NCBI GenBank assembly: GCA_024741835.1
Contig: JAENRP010000398.1
Location: 1 to 37,159 of the forward strand
Reading direction: 5' to 3'
Origin: Diplocarpon mali
Taxonomy: Eukaryota > Ascomycota > Leotiomycetes > Helotiales > Drepanopezizaceae
DNA length: 37,159 bases
The notes beneath the pieces were generated by a model that made no database searches, had not been told where the DNA came from, and worked only from the letters and a program-made list of their open reading frames with translations. Positions 11,458-22,551 of the stretch are shown one piece after another; the first letter of the stretch is position 1; every line of letters starts with the position of its first letter. The position numbers and the translations under genes were made by a program.

Positions 11458-11954
11458 TGGCGGCCCAAAATGAAAAGTTACTCCTTCCCCTCTCTTTTCG
11501 CAGCGTCTCCTGTCTCTCTTGACGAAGAGGTGAGTTTCTCGGGGGCGTTGGGAGGCAAGGCTCAGCTTGCAAGTCAACAACACCTCCAAGCGCAGTCTCA
11601 CCAGTCTCTTGCCCCGCATGATCACCCGCCTTGCACCCGTCACCGTGAGCCCGCTGCATGCAACCGCCGGCCAGTGACCAGCCAGAGCAGAAGACGAGGG
11701 ACACGGTTGGTCCTCGAATCATTAAACGATCTGATACGTGCATCGCTGTTCGTCGCTACCACCACGCTACCAAAATATATACAGGAACCAACACCCCTTC
11801 CCGAGTAATCGGATGTGTCCAAGGAGGGGACGGCCAACGCCATTAGATACTAAAAGACCCTAGTTGTGGTAAGCCAAAGAAACTCAACGTCCACGTTCGC
11901 AAATGCAGCAACCAAGCCCGGCCCAAGCACCGAGGCAGAGCTCCTCAAGAAATT
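11458..11954. other. Convergent intergenic region
   Basis: About 500 bases between the stop of DOM34 (+) and the stop of the CRH gene (-), expected to hold both 3' UTRs. An open frame of about 110 codons on each strand lacks any recognisable domain. No clear AATAAA was seen. Confidence 0.5.
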
Positions 11955-13434
11955 CTACAACGCCATCATCGCAATCACCGCAACGATCCCGGCAAATAGG
12001 CTACCCTTGAGCACCTTTTCTGGGCCGACGAGAGTGTCTGCACCGCTCTTGGAACTTCCCGAGCCGGTCGAGCTACCTCCTTGCGAGAACCCATTTCCCG
12101 TGGCAGTATCGGTCCCCGAACCAGATCCCGAGTTGGACGTCCCCGTGGCCTGAGATGCGATCGACGAAGCTGCTACTGTCGGGGCGGCGTGGGAGTCTAT
12201 ACCGGCGGGGTCGCCTCCCGAGAGACCGGGGACCGTCTCCGCCGTCGCGGTGGCTTTCGCTGTGGTCGCGGTTCCGGATACGGACGGCTTGCCAGCATCC
12301 ATGTCTGTGCCGGTCCCTTGGAAAGAGGCCAGAACCGTCGGATCATCGCCGTCCACCACCGTGTCGTTGGTACCAGCGTATCCATTGTAAGTGTAGGACA
12401 CCCCCGAGTTGGTACCAGGGGCACTGGTGGCGTTGTAGCAAGACATGGTTACGGACTCAAAAGTTGCGTAGTAATAGCCGTTGGTCTTGATGTCCTGGGC
12501 ATTTTCCCAATCGACATATCCTCCTGCCCAGTCAACCGTCCCTTTGGCGTTGCTCGCAGCTCCGCCGGGCCAGAGGGAGAGTTGGACACGGGAAGGCGTC
12601 TGAGGGTATCTATACTGGTTGGCAGTGGCATTCCAGGTGCTGGACTTCTGCAGCACACGTCCAACCTGCCCATCGATCTTCCATGTGATGGAATCAGGCG
12701 TCCACTCAATCTCGTACGTGTGGTAGTTTTCGAAGGTGTCCGAGAGCGAGATATTGGCACCATTCACATCTACCGCAGGTCAGCGACAACCCCAGCCTTT
12801 CTCCGAGGGCCGAGTTCCTTACAGTCCGGGATTCCTTGGAAGTACCAATTCGACTGGGCATGCTCTAGATCCACACCGACAAACTCATAATCGATTTCGT
12901 CCTTGATGTCCGAGAGCAGAATGAACCCAGTGACCACACCCGCTCCCCTGCTCGTTTTGAGTTTCGCCTGTACGTTTCCGTACCACATGTAAGTCGTGCT
13001 AGCCAAGAGAGTCCCAACGGAGTCTGGAGGCATGGTCAAGAGGACGTTGTTTTGATACGCGACGGGCTCTCCGCTGGACACCCAGTCCGCGGTGCTGGCA
13101 TCTCCGAGATACTTGGTGTTGGCTACGACCTTATCCAAGTTCTCAAAGGTGTGGTGTGCAGACTTGCAGACCGGGGCCGGGGTGCAGGATTCGAGCTTGA
13201 AGGAAGATCGCGGGTCACAGCCTCCCAAGCAGTATGCTCCTGTACCGCATGATCCGTATTCTGCATGCAAAGTCAGCCTCTCTCTTCCCAGAGACGCCCC
13301 GAGTGCTACGGCTCCTTACGCGAACAACAAGGCGTGTCAGCAGGGCATTTCTGGGTCTGGCTGCAGGTCGGGGGCGCGGCGAGGGCAGCCGACGCGGCGG
13401 CCAGGACGGTCAACCAGGCCGAGGGGCGAAGCAT
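11955..13434 (-). CDS. CRH-type GH16 cell-wall transglycosylase, GPI-anchored
   Basis: The Crh/Utr2 family links chitin to beta-glucan in the fungal wall (family knowledge). On the minus strand the exons are 13434-13320, 13260-12823 and 12769-11955, with introns of 59 and 53 nt (GTAAG donors, GCTGAC branch sites), giving 455 residues. Residues 1-20 are a signal peptide (MLRPSAWLTVLAAASAALAA). A Cys-rich segment follows (about 24-58), reconstructed across intron 1 as CSQ...CPADTPCCSQYGSCG, like the chitin-binding-type N-terminus of this family. The GH16 core holds DEIDYE at 159-164, carrying nucleophile Glu160, Asp162 and acid/base Glu164, all intact. Exon 3 has the expected LSLWPGG and VDWAGG motifs. 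A Ser/Thr/Gly-rich stalk follows, and the protein ends in a hydrophobic tail (about the last 18 residues) typical of GPI attachment. Whether it is closest to Crh1 or Utr2 cannot be decided by eye. Confidence 0.95.
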
Positions 13435-14099
13435 TTGGGAAGATTGAGGCCGAATGGAGCAAACCAAAAACGAAGTCCCGGGAGGTATCCAGGTGGCCAG
13501 GTGAGCGCCGAGCCCGAAACCAGAAGTTCTGGAGAATGCCGTGAGGGCCCAGGTACTTTTGGCGAGGATACGCCGACTGTGAGTCTCTGGGGAATGTGCT
13601 CTCTGTGGTCGTGGCTTCTCTGCGGCTGGGGGCGAAGAGGCCGAGAGGCGCTCTTGTGTTGATGCTCGGTAGCGAAAGTATAATGCAGCGAGGGGAACCG
13701 GACCCGAAGTCCCAGTCGTCGTCGAGTGGAAGTGAATGGAGCGTCGCGATGCCGACGGTCGAGTCGAGCACGGAGCGTCAGGAGGTGGAAGTCTGGCACC
13801 GGGGGGGGACGTGGGAAAAGGGATGTTGGTGGAAAGGGAGGCAACGGAGGGGAGAGGCGAGACATTTTAGATTTATGGTTTACTGGTACCTTCAATCTGG
13901 AGGGGGCGACAGGGGGCCGAGGGACGGGACAAGCCAAAGTGGATCTCGATGAACTCTCGAATAAACATCGCATCGCTGCTCGGACCTACGGACGGGGGGG
14001 GCAACAAGGGACGGAAATAGAGACTATGCTCGCATTCCTGGTCGTGGGCTCTTTGGTTTATTTATTTTCCAGTCTACACAGTCTCCCGCCACCGGTCGA

Positions 14100-14168
14100 G
14101 GCGCCCGACCTGCGAGCCGACCTGCGAGCCGACCAGCCGACCAACCGACCAGCCGACCAGCCGACCGG
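14100..14168. repeat. Short tandem repeat, CCGACCAG-like 8-mer
   Basis: The plus strand runs through repeated gcgagccgacct and then ccgaccag/ccgaccaa units of about 8 bp, ending at the GGACC near 14168. It lies about 0.7 kb upstream of the CRH start codon. It looks like simple slippage; no function is inferred. Confidence 0.75.
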
Positions 14169-14670
14169 ACCTCCGCCCTGTCTGCCAGATGTGCCTTTGT
14201 GCCTTGGGCGGCGGCGGAACGAGCAGAGCAGAGGAGCAAACGCTGGCCGGGGATGTCGCAGCATTGAGTTGACTGGCGGGGATCCTTCGACCTGGTCACT
14301 CGAAGCTTGGTACGATGTACGATGTGGAGACCAAACTCTGAGTTTAGACAGTCGCGCCGATTGTCCAAGCGCCTGACTCTATCCGGAACTCTGCCCCCTC
14401 TCCTGGCGGAAATGTGGAAGATGGAAGCGCTGGTCCCGGCGAACAAATCCAACTGCCGACCCCGGCGCCGAGACGCCGCGAGAGAATCGCGTCAACCATC
14501 TGTCTGTAGCGACGGCGACGATGCGGTGTGTGCAGCACGGGCTTCGTGATCCTCGTCGGCCCTCCACGCAAACACAATTGCCGGGTTGTCATGGTCGCCC
14601 GCCCTGTTCTGCCTTGGCCCATTCGCGACACCGAGTCGGACCTGCGCAGCACCAGAGCCGGGAGCACTCG

Positions 14671-14767
14671 CAACACGCGGACAATCATTTCCCCCCTGGC
14701 ATCTTGCGCATCCCGACAACCTACGCGGACAACCATTTCCCCCTGACATCCTGCGCATCCCGACAAC
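14671..14767. repeat. Two tandem copies of a segment of about 47-50 bp
   Basis: Copy one starts at about 14671 and copy two at about 14717. Both contain acgcggacaa followed by ccatttcccc or tcatttcccc and end in gcgcatcccgacaac. They differ by a few substitutions and small indels, so the duplication is not brand new. It is in non-coding, GC-rich DNA. Confidence 0.8.
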
Positions 14768-16016
14768 GCTCGCCGACCAAACTGACCGACCTCCCTCACG
14801 AACCTCCCCCCCATCGCCTTTCGCTTCTCCCGAGGGGGCGAGGCGTCGGTGTCGCGGCCGGCAACACCAGCTCGGGCAGCCCCCCCAACCCCCCCGGCTC
14901 ATTCTTCTCGATGTTTGTTCCGGCGACAGGGCACCGGCCATGCCTCCCTCGAACTGGGTCGTACGCCCCGATCCCCGCGATTTTCTACTCGTGCGACTGT
15001 CACATACTCCCCGCCCAACTCAGGAACCCGAGAACCTGTGCAATGGAGCTGCTAACGTCGTGCTTGGCTACTACGTCTGCTACTGATAACAATCTCCCAC
15101 ACCAGACAAACACCATCGAAAGCGCAGACGCCGCACTGGGAAGCCAAGAGCGCGCGGATGCTGCTCTCGTTGAACCAGAGCAACGACGAGCTCCGACAGA
15201 AATAACCCCCCATACCCCACACATTCGCACCGCGTCAGACGCAAACGCAAAAGCACCCGGACCCCACAGCGAGCCACCGCATACGCACCTCGCGTTCCAT
15301 TGTTCCGTCGACCAAGTTCTCCGGTGCGCGGGAAGCCCATGGCGGAGGGAGCAGCACAGAACGGTACCGCTTGTGACGGCCGAGCGATGCACGGGCCCGC
15401 GAGATAATGGTAGGACGAGGACGGCAATGGATGGGAACCGAGTGTTCTGGGGCTTCATGCCCGGTAGGTCGGATCCTTGATCCGGGCAGTCGGCACGGTC
15501 ACGTCTCTCTGTAAACACTTGCACTTTTTCCTCCCGAGATCATCATCAGCTTGCACTGAATCGCTCACTGTCCCAGAAAAGATACCCGAAAGCGATACCC
15601 TCCGCCCTTGGAAAGCATCGGCGTCCAGGGAATCTCTCGCTCGCGCCGTTTCTCCCCATTGGGCATTTCAACTCCCCAACTCCCGCTTGAAAGAAATCAA
15701 ATACTGGCCTGTAGCCCGGACCCAGGAGACCCACCCGTACATTGGAAAGTTTGTGAAGTAGCGAGGAGGCATTGATGATTTCCACCTGCGCCAGCCATAT
15801 GCTGCCGCATGGCCATGCCGGAAGGAAAGAAGCGATTGAAAGGCTGGCGAGGAGGTGTGAGGACGGCTTCGTTTGGTGCGAAAGGTGCCAAGCGCGGGCA
15901 GTGAAGTCTCGGTAGGTGACGCGACAACAATACGGATCAAGCGAGCGGAATAAAACCCATTGCCTCCCTGCGAGAAGGCCGCCCCAAAGGACCAGGAAAT
16001 GTGTCGTTTTCGAGCT

Positions 16017-16795
16017 CTACACCTTGCCACCGAAATTCTCTTTGGCATACTGCTCGCACGCCTGCCACCAGTCAGCGAGTACTCCTCTCGTGGCGGTAAA
16101 CACGAGGCCATCCCACCTTGGCAGGCTTGCCAACTTTCTTGCCAATCTCCTTCCACTTGTTGGTTTCGTATTCTTTGATGGCGTTCAGAAGAGCCTGCGA
16201 CTATCGTAGCATCAGAGATAACACCTCGTGCTCGCGGGGACGCACATACCTCATCCTCGGCAAACTCTGCGTAATGCATGTCCTACACATCCATCAGTCC
16301 GAGTCCCTTCCGGTGAGTAACGTGGGTCTCTTACCTTGTACCAATGCTTTTTGACGGAGCCTTCGGTTCTGCTGGGGAAAGACTGAATATCCATCTTCAG
16401 CTTCGACTCCCGGACAGCCTCGGCGTGGGTTTGCCTGGGCGCGGGCGTACCTTTGCGATCTCTGCCCAACTATTTCCAGCATCCCTCATGATCTTCAACC
16501 GCTGCTCCTCGGCAGCAGTCCATGGGGTATTCGTCCTACTCTTCTTGGCTGACGGTGGAGCCATGAGCGCGCCCGTCATGCTGGGCTCCTCATCCGCCAC
16601 CGACATTGCCGAGCTCAGAGGATCAGACATCTGCAGTGACGTGGAAGCCTGACCTGTCCCTGGTGCGCGCCTCTTTCGCTTTGGCGAGGAGGTCGCTGGT
16701 GGTTTGCCACGAGAATCAGTTGTACTTGCTCGGGTCCGTGAAGGCGAGGTCCTCGCAGCGGACTCGTTGTCACCCCAGCCCGCACGATTCGACAT
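16017..16795 (-). CDS. Small SANT/Myb-like nuclear protein
   Basis: Five exons on the minus strand: 16795-16451, 16382-16335, 16282-16250, 16194-16117 and 16061-16017. All four introns are phase 0 (68, 52, 55, 55 nt) and the product is 182 residues. The N-terminal half is disordered and basic, with a likely nuclear localisation signal (SPKRKRRAPG, about 38-47). The first SANT/Myb-like helix set is TPWTAAEEQRLKIMRDAGNS onward, then SFPSRTEGSVKKHWYK (about 90-131). A second unit follows across the tiny exons: DMHYAEFAEDE, ALLNAIKEYETNKWKEIGKK, then ACEQYAKENF. The tryptophans and the [RK]T.GSVKKHW-type recognition-helix pattern mark it as a Myb-like DNA-binding fold. I know similar uncharacterised fungal proteins but no assigned function. 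Spliced sequence reads cleanly through all joins, so the gene looks intact. Confidence 0.9.
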
Positions 16796-17250
16796 TGGCG
16801 GCGGAGATGGAGAGCGGCGCGCAGTGATCTGGTCCTGGAGTGGGCGATACCAAGAAACCGCGGGGTCAGCGATCCACGTTGTCGTGCTCCAGGCCTTGGA
16901 GGGTAGGATGGCCCGTGGACGAGATGAGGATTGCCGCGCTGGGAGACTGGGATGTCGGCCGGTACAAGTGACCTACGACTTGGGTATTTGGAAAGCAGTA
17001 GATGCCTACGGTCCACAAGGCCTAACGGGCCTTTCCTGCATCTCTGACTGCCCCGATCAGGCTGGGGGGGGGCACAGCTGTGGCTGAAGCAGCCGTGACT
17101 CCACAATGGAAGTCCAGCGAGTCACGGCGGGATCTCCAGGGTGAGCCAGATGAACGGACGAACTCGGGCGGGGCATCAGGTGGGTTGGTCGAGTACAGGG
17201 CCGGTCGAGGCAGAAAGGCTGAGAGGAGATGGCACGATGTCTGCACTGAG

Positions 17251-17293
17251 ATGAGGTGAGGTGAGGGGGGAGGGAGGAGGGAGGAGGTAGGTA
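17251..17293 (+). repeat. G-rich purine tract
   Basis: Repeated aggtg units pass into GGGGGG-A-GGGAGGA-GGGAGGAGG, ending in ggtaggtag. It lies about 0.45 kb upstream of the SANT/Myb start on the opposite strand. It could form a G-quadruplex or nucleosome-free DNA; this is inference from composition only. Confidence 0.6.
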
Positions 17294-17373
17294 GCGAACG
17301 AAGCCGGTAGAACGCAGGCGTTTGACTCGGTCGGATCTGTCGGTTCGTCGAGGGGAGTAATGTTGGTATTGTT

Positions 17374-17530
17374 GGAATTCTTGGAATTCTTGGAATTCTT
17401 GCATGATTATTGTGTAATTCTTGTAGTTCTTGTAATTCTTGTAATTCTTGTAATTCTTGTAATTCTTGTAATTCTTGTAATTCTTGTAATTCTTGTAATT
17501 CTTGTCATTCTTGTCATTCTTGTCATTCTT
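17374..17530. repeat. 9-bp minisatellite (taattcttg and variants)
   Basis: About 17 units of a 9-mer: first gaattcttg three times, then after a short break taattcttg in a near-perfect run, then tcattcttg variants. The decayed tail continues to about 17640. Because the period is a multiple of three, it creates spurious open frames of Val-Ile-Leu or Gln-Glu-Phe repeats. Copy number is probably polymorphic. Confidence 0.93.
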
Positions 17531-17868
17531 ATATTACCGTGCTTATTATAATTACTGTGACTATTGTAATTATCGTAATCATCGTGATGATGATTCCAAC
17601 TCTCATTCCAATCGTCATTCTAATTCTAATTCTAATAGGCTTCGTTCAACTGCAGGTATTATGATCATCATCATATACATACATATACCCACATACTGTC
17701 CGGTACTATACCGTACGTGTCTCCATGATGACGGGACCGAGTGGCATCTTCGGTGCTCCGCGCTCGAGTACCCCGCGTAGCGTCGTGGCGGAGAGTCCCG
17801 GTGCAAGAGAGCCACACGGAGACCCGGCCGGTGTAGAGCTTCCTGCTCCTTGCTCCTTGCTGCGACTC

Positions 17869-17914
17869 TGTGTGTGTGTGTGTATGTGTGTGTGTCTGTA
17901 TGTGTGTCTGTATC
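17869..17914. repeat. Imperfect TG microsatellite
   Basis: Alternating TG interrupted by TA and TC steps (for example tgtatgtgtg and tgtctgtatg). Non-coding. Confidence 0.85.
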
Positions 17915-18174
17915 GCGGTGTCCAGAGTACCGTACCGATCAACGATCATTCACCCCCAGCCCACCCCTGACAGGCATCCCGGGAATCCCCACCGGCGGCA
18001 CCTCGACAGAAAGCTACTTCACAGCAGATCCCTCGGCACCGACCTTAACTCTGTCGGTTCGTGCGGTGCGGGATAAGGTTGCCAGGGGCGCCCGTCAGAG
18101 CTAATCTCGCTGCGCTGCAGGCGATCAAGGTGCCGCCGCGACATCCGGGCTCGACGACTTGGATGTGGCTTAGA

Positions 18175-18223
<49 letters not shown>
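18175..18223. repeat. Compound (TG)n(AG)n microsatellite
   Basis: About ten TG units pass directly into about thirteen to fourteen AG units without interruption. Uninterrupted tracts usually indicate recent slippage. Non-coding. Confidence 0.93.
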
Positions 18224-18226
<3 letters not shown>

Positions 18227-21200
18227 GGTCTTGGTCAGAGAACTATGGTACTTTGTATCCAGAGCTGAGGGACAGCGCTCTTCAGCACCGTCACCGCCTG
18301 GCAGAAAGGCTGTCGAAGCTTGAGGGAAACCTCAACCTCACCAGGTAGCATCTCGTCAACACCCCGACGCCCGTTGGGGGTATTCTACATCAGATCCCAG
18401 CGAGCAGCTGAACGACAGGGACGCTGGTCGAGCGTCGAGGTACGCAAGGAAAACCGAAATCATGCCAGGGCCGACGCCTGGTATCTTTGATCATCGGGTT
18501 GATATCTGCTTCCATGCAGATCGCGAGACGAACGCGGGCGGCATGCCGTGGGGAGAGACCTCGGGCGATGCTTTTACCACGCTGGTGCCAGCGGGCGACA
18601 ACGCGTAACCGCGGCACCGCTGCCGCACGGCTCGGGCATGCTGCAGAGAGCATAGGTACGCGAATGCATTACTCCAGGTCGGTCGAGAGGGAGGCAGGGT
18701 AGCTCACCCACAGGTCGTGCCCCTTGGGTATAAGCTGCCTCCTTACCTGCCAGCCGAGCAGCCACGAATGAGGAGCAGGGGAATGTTCGTCCGCCCTGGA
18801 GACGGAAAGAAAACAAGACGTGGTAGCAGCCGAAGTAACGCGGCGGTCTTTCGGCGCGAGGAGACGGGGGCCTCGTCAACGTCAGCAACACGAATCCGCG
18901 AACAACGGGGTCTCGCGCACTCCAGTCGACGGGCCCGGTCATGCACCGGATTTCCAATAGCAGGGGAGATGCGGAAGGCCAGGCCAGCGCTGCCGCCCGA
19001 TCCCATTCTTCCATGCCCATGGCCATGCGTGCAGCTCGAGGCTCACCGAGGCAGAGACTGGGCGCATTCGTGACGTCCGTTCTTTAGATGCCGACCAGAG
19101 CATGGCATCGCGGACCACTTCGACATCGGGCCGTCACGGCGGGCATGTACCGTACGCTACTTGCTCGAGTGGGCATTGCCTGCTAGAGCATCATCACGGA
19201 CGTCTCTCTGGAGACAGCACAACTTCCTTTCGGCTCGGGAGCTGGCGGCTCGCAGTTGCAGTCGCAGTCGCAGCAGGCCTTCGACAACGCCTTGATCGCT
19301 GATGCTATACCCATCCATAGGAGACAGACAGGAATAGTATCCAGAGGCGCCCTTCGCCGGCCCGGAGATCGAATCCAGGATGCTCTGCAAATCTGAAAAG
19401 GCGTGCCACACCCGGAGCTTGGTCGGCAGAGCAGTAAAGCCAGAGAGATCATGTCAAGTTGGATGAAGCTTCGTTGGTTAATGCTTCTTCCTGCCTCGCG
19501 AGGTCTCGGGGATGTTTTCTTCGGAAAGCAAGATTGGGACCGGTCAAAGACCGTCGGTTCTCCCCGGCTTGGAATTCGCGTCATCGCGGCGCAGCGGCTG
19601 GAATGGTTGGTCGTGAGGGCTTATGCGGGAAAGCACTGGCAGCAAGCCTCTCACTGCATCACCACCCTGGGACGCGCACAGTATGTTGGGGCGAGGGTGG
19701 ACATGGGGCCGAGAAACTTCTCCACGCCACCATGGACGGGCGGCATAGGACGAAACTGGGATGAATCTCCTGACGAGAGACCTCGGCGCTGAAAACCGAG
19801 GGAATAATAATGGATTTTGGGAATAGGTATTCCCGGATACGCCAGTCAAGCTCGAGTGTGACTCCCAGCAGAATCCCCTGTTCGAGCGATTTTCGACCGC
19901 ATTCTTCGCTCAGTCTCCGGGAAATTCTACATCTCGGAGCCTCGAGCAGTAGTCATAGATCGCTCACGCACTTTGGTCGCGACCACGAATCGCTTCGGAA
20001 GTACACGAGATTTCTCGTGAGTCTTCCTTGCACTCGGACATGCTCTCCAGCCGTGGGCCTTCTGGCATAGCGAATTGCCGAGCGAGGGCAAGAAACAAAA
20101 CATTGCGTGCCCTCCGTGGCAGGGCACGCAGAGTCCCGAGACCGGCAAAACCATTGATTCTACACGCCATCGACCTCTGTGGAGGATTTGGAAGACTAGA
20201 TCTGCAGCAAGATGTGATATGATGCTCGGACGAGGAGACATCCACGAGTCAAAGGGAACCGCGGAGAAACAGGAGAGCGCACCAACTAATCGATCCATTC
20301 CACTCGCCCACCCACGCAAGGTACTCGAAATACTCGAGATCGAATCAAACGCGGCGCATAATGCCACCCTGCTGTCCTCACAAGTCCGTCGCTCGACACT
20401 TGCCCTAGCCGACGACGGGCGGACTCTCTGACGGCGGCAAAAGTTCGATTTCCGATGCCATGGTGGACCTGCGCCGTGTGGAGGTTGGGTCGAGACGGAT
20501 TCCGAACACGGGACGTTTGGGAGCTGGCCTCGGTCGAGAGGGGGGTTGCTCAGTGGCTCGAATCGACGACGACCCGAGCAAGAGACGAGGCGAGAAGAGA
20601 CGGGTAGGTCTATGTATAGGTGTCAATGTCGGTAGAGGTAAAGGCAGAGATTTCAACGTCAATAGAAGATGGATCGGATGGCAGATCGCGGCTCAGAGCT
20701 CACCCTTTACGTACCTTAGGTACCCTTATCCAGCCACGAGGCAGTCGCAGTTCCAATATCCTCTCCGGTTGGTATCACGGTATGATATGTATCTACCGAA
20801 CTTCTCTACTGATATCGAGTGCGCCCTGTGGTCAACTGCGTTTCTCCCCATGATCAACCGATCATGATCGTCGTATGCCTCTTCCCCCTCCCCCTTCCTT
20901 AGCCGAGAAAAGGAAAATTGCCGTTGTCCTGGATCGCCAATACATGATTCAGGTTCCGTACGAACGGTGAATCTGGCTTATCCGTATCCGCAAATCCCTC
21001 GCGCTCATTGACTTGTTTTTTAGGAGGGGAGGGGGGGGTTGTTTCGCTCAGGGCGGTCAGGATTCCATGCCAGGGCCGAAGAGTCAACAAGCCTCACCCC
21101 GCCGCTGGCAAACTGCAGTTTCGTACCTCACTCAGTACGAGCTTCTCGCCTCGAGGTGGATACGTTTCCTGTTGCTGTAATAGTGTCGGACAGTGTTTCC

Positions 21201-21950
21201 TCGGTGCCTCGCACCCGTCCCAGCTACGAAACGGATGCCTTCGGACCTTCGGATGCTCCAACCACTTTGCAGCGTCGGCGGCCCATGGTGGGATTCGTGG
21301 CATTGGCGGCTCCGGTAGGTATGTAGGTGGGTAGGTTAGTTATCCAAGAGCCGTACCTCAACGGCGCCGCACAGCTGGCCACCAGTGCCAATCCGTACAT
21401 CTGGCGGGGATGCGTCGCTCACAACTTTCCCTACGGCTTGTCCACGACAAGATCGTGCGGGATGCGGGATGCGGGATTCCGGATTCCAGATTCTGGGTCC
21501 TGGTCCGTCCAGAGAAAGTCCTTGAACGGCCAAGAGAGATGGTGCCTCACCTTGTTCGGGAGTGTTTGGGCGCACCACCAAACAAGAGTCCACAAGCGAG
21601 GTTTCGCCTGGGCAGGGAAAATCAGGGATGGCGACCATCTTCGCCCGCACAAACCTGCACCGCTTCATCGTTGCCGGAGAATCAGAACTTTGCGAGTTGC
21701 TGTTGCAAGACTCATTGCGATTTATGCTTCTGCGGTCCAAGGGGGGGCCGTGAATCTGCCGTGCTCTTGCAATGGTTCGGGTCGGATCTTGTAAATCGTT
21801 GGCCGTCCGATGATACCGGCTTCATCAGAAGCATTCAACGCATTCGAAGAGTGGAAGAGAAACCTTCGACACTTCGCAGACAGCTTGCCATCTCGACTCT
21901 GCGCTGCAAATTGTGACTCCTCCCAGGCGACGACAACCCGCCATCTCAAA

Positions 21951-21963
21951 NNNNNNNNNNNNN
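21951..21963. other. Assembly gap (13 N)
   Basis: Thirteen unresolved bases, followed immediately by a run of eight C. Homopolymer sequence probably blocked the assembly, and the true length is unknown. Confidence 1.
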
Positions 21964-22551
21964 CCCCCCCCGGTCAATGAGAAACGCCAGTATGAAGAGC
22001 AACAGCACGAAAGGAGGTGATTTCAAGAAAGACGCAAAAGCCAGCCATGTGTGATCAGAAACCGTCAGGGACATCGGCCACCCGTCCATCCCGGTAAACT
22101 TCGGAGGAAAAGGGGTGCACGGCTGTGATCTGCTACCGAGTGAGGATACTCCAGATGGTCTGATGAGGCGAGGCGATGTTCATATATGATCACCTAGACC
22201 ACCCATTCGGCTTTTCCTTTCTTCTCCTTCTCCTCCTACACACGACATCGACTACGGTCTCGGCAGCTAACACACTCTCTTTCTCCGCCCAACTGGCTTG
22301 GCTGCTAACATTCTTTAATTCTAGACTAAAGCGTTGTTCGACTTTTTTTTTTTTTTTTCATTCACTTCCTATCGATATACCTTCTCCCCTCCGTCACGCG
22401 ACCTTCTGCACAGAAACTACACTCTTCCGCAGCACGGCCTGCCTATTTATCTACACTTCGGTTCTTGCCACTTGCTGGATCACCAAGTCTTACACTTAAA
22501 TCTACATTTTCCGTGCCGATTCTCGACTTCACTCGGCGAGCAACGACTGTC

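Larger units (their letters stand above)
13435..16016. other. GC-rich intergenic region, no confident gene
   Basis: About 2.6 kb between the start of the CRH gene and the stop of the SANT/Myb gene, both on the minus strand. It should contain the CRH promoter and the 3' UTR of the SANT gene. Long open frames occur on both strands (the largest 14521-15480), but they overlap each other, are rich in Pro/Arg/Ser/His as GC-rich noise would be, and show no domain. It holds an 8-bp tandem repeat (14100-14168) and a duplicated segment of about 47-50 bp (14671-14767). A small spliced gene around 14.9-15.5 kb is possible but unsupported. Confidence 0.45.
16796..22551. other. 5.7-kb region without a convincing gene, between two divergent Myb-type genes
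   Basis: Open frames up to about 155 codons exist on both strands, but none has a domain, good codon use or consistent splice joins. The region contains a purine-rich G tract (17251-17293), a 9-bp minisatellite (17374-17530), TG and TG/GA microsatellites, a 13-N gap (21951-21963) and, close to the downstream gene, pyrimidine-rich sequence (22200-22400) with a T tract. The proximal parts should be promoters and 5' UTRs. Non-coding transcripts or a missed fast-evolving gene cannot be excluded. Confidence 0.5.

Noticed and set aside
14521..15480. Plus-strand open frame of 319 codons in the CRH/SANT interval
   Set aside because: Pro/Arg/His/Ser-rich composition, overlapping equally long frames on both strands, no domain and no sensible start context. 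It is typical of stop-poor GC-rich DNA.
17251..17293. Strong G-quadruplex claim for the G-rich tract
   Set aside because: Only three separated runs of three or more G are clear; a stable four-run three-tetrad motif is not certain, so it is kept as a plain repeat.
17057..17664. Open frames made of Val-Ile-Leu or Gln-Glu-Phe repeats
   Set aside because: They are produced by the 9-bp minisatellite, whose period is divisible by three; there is no gene structure around them.
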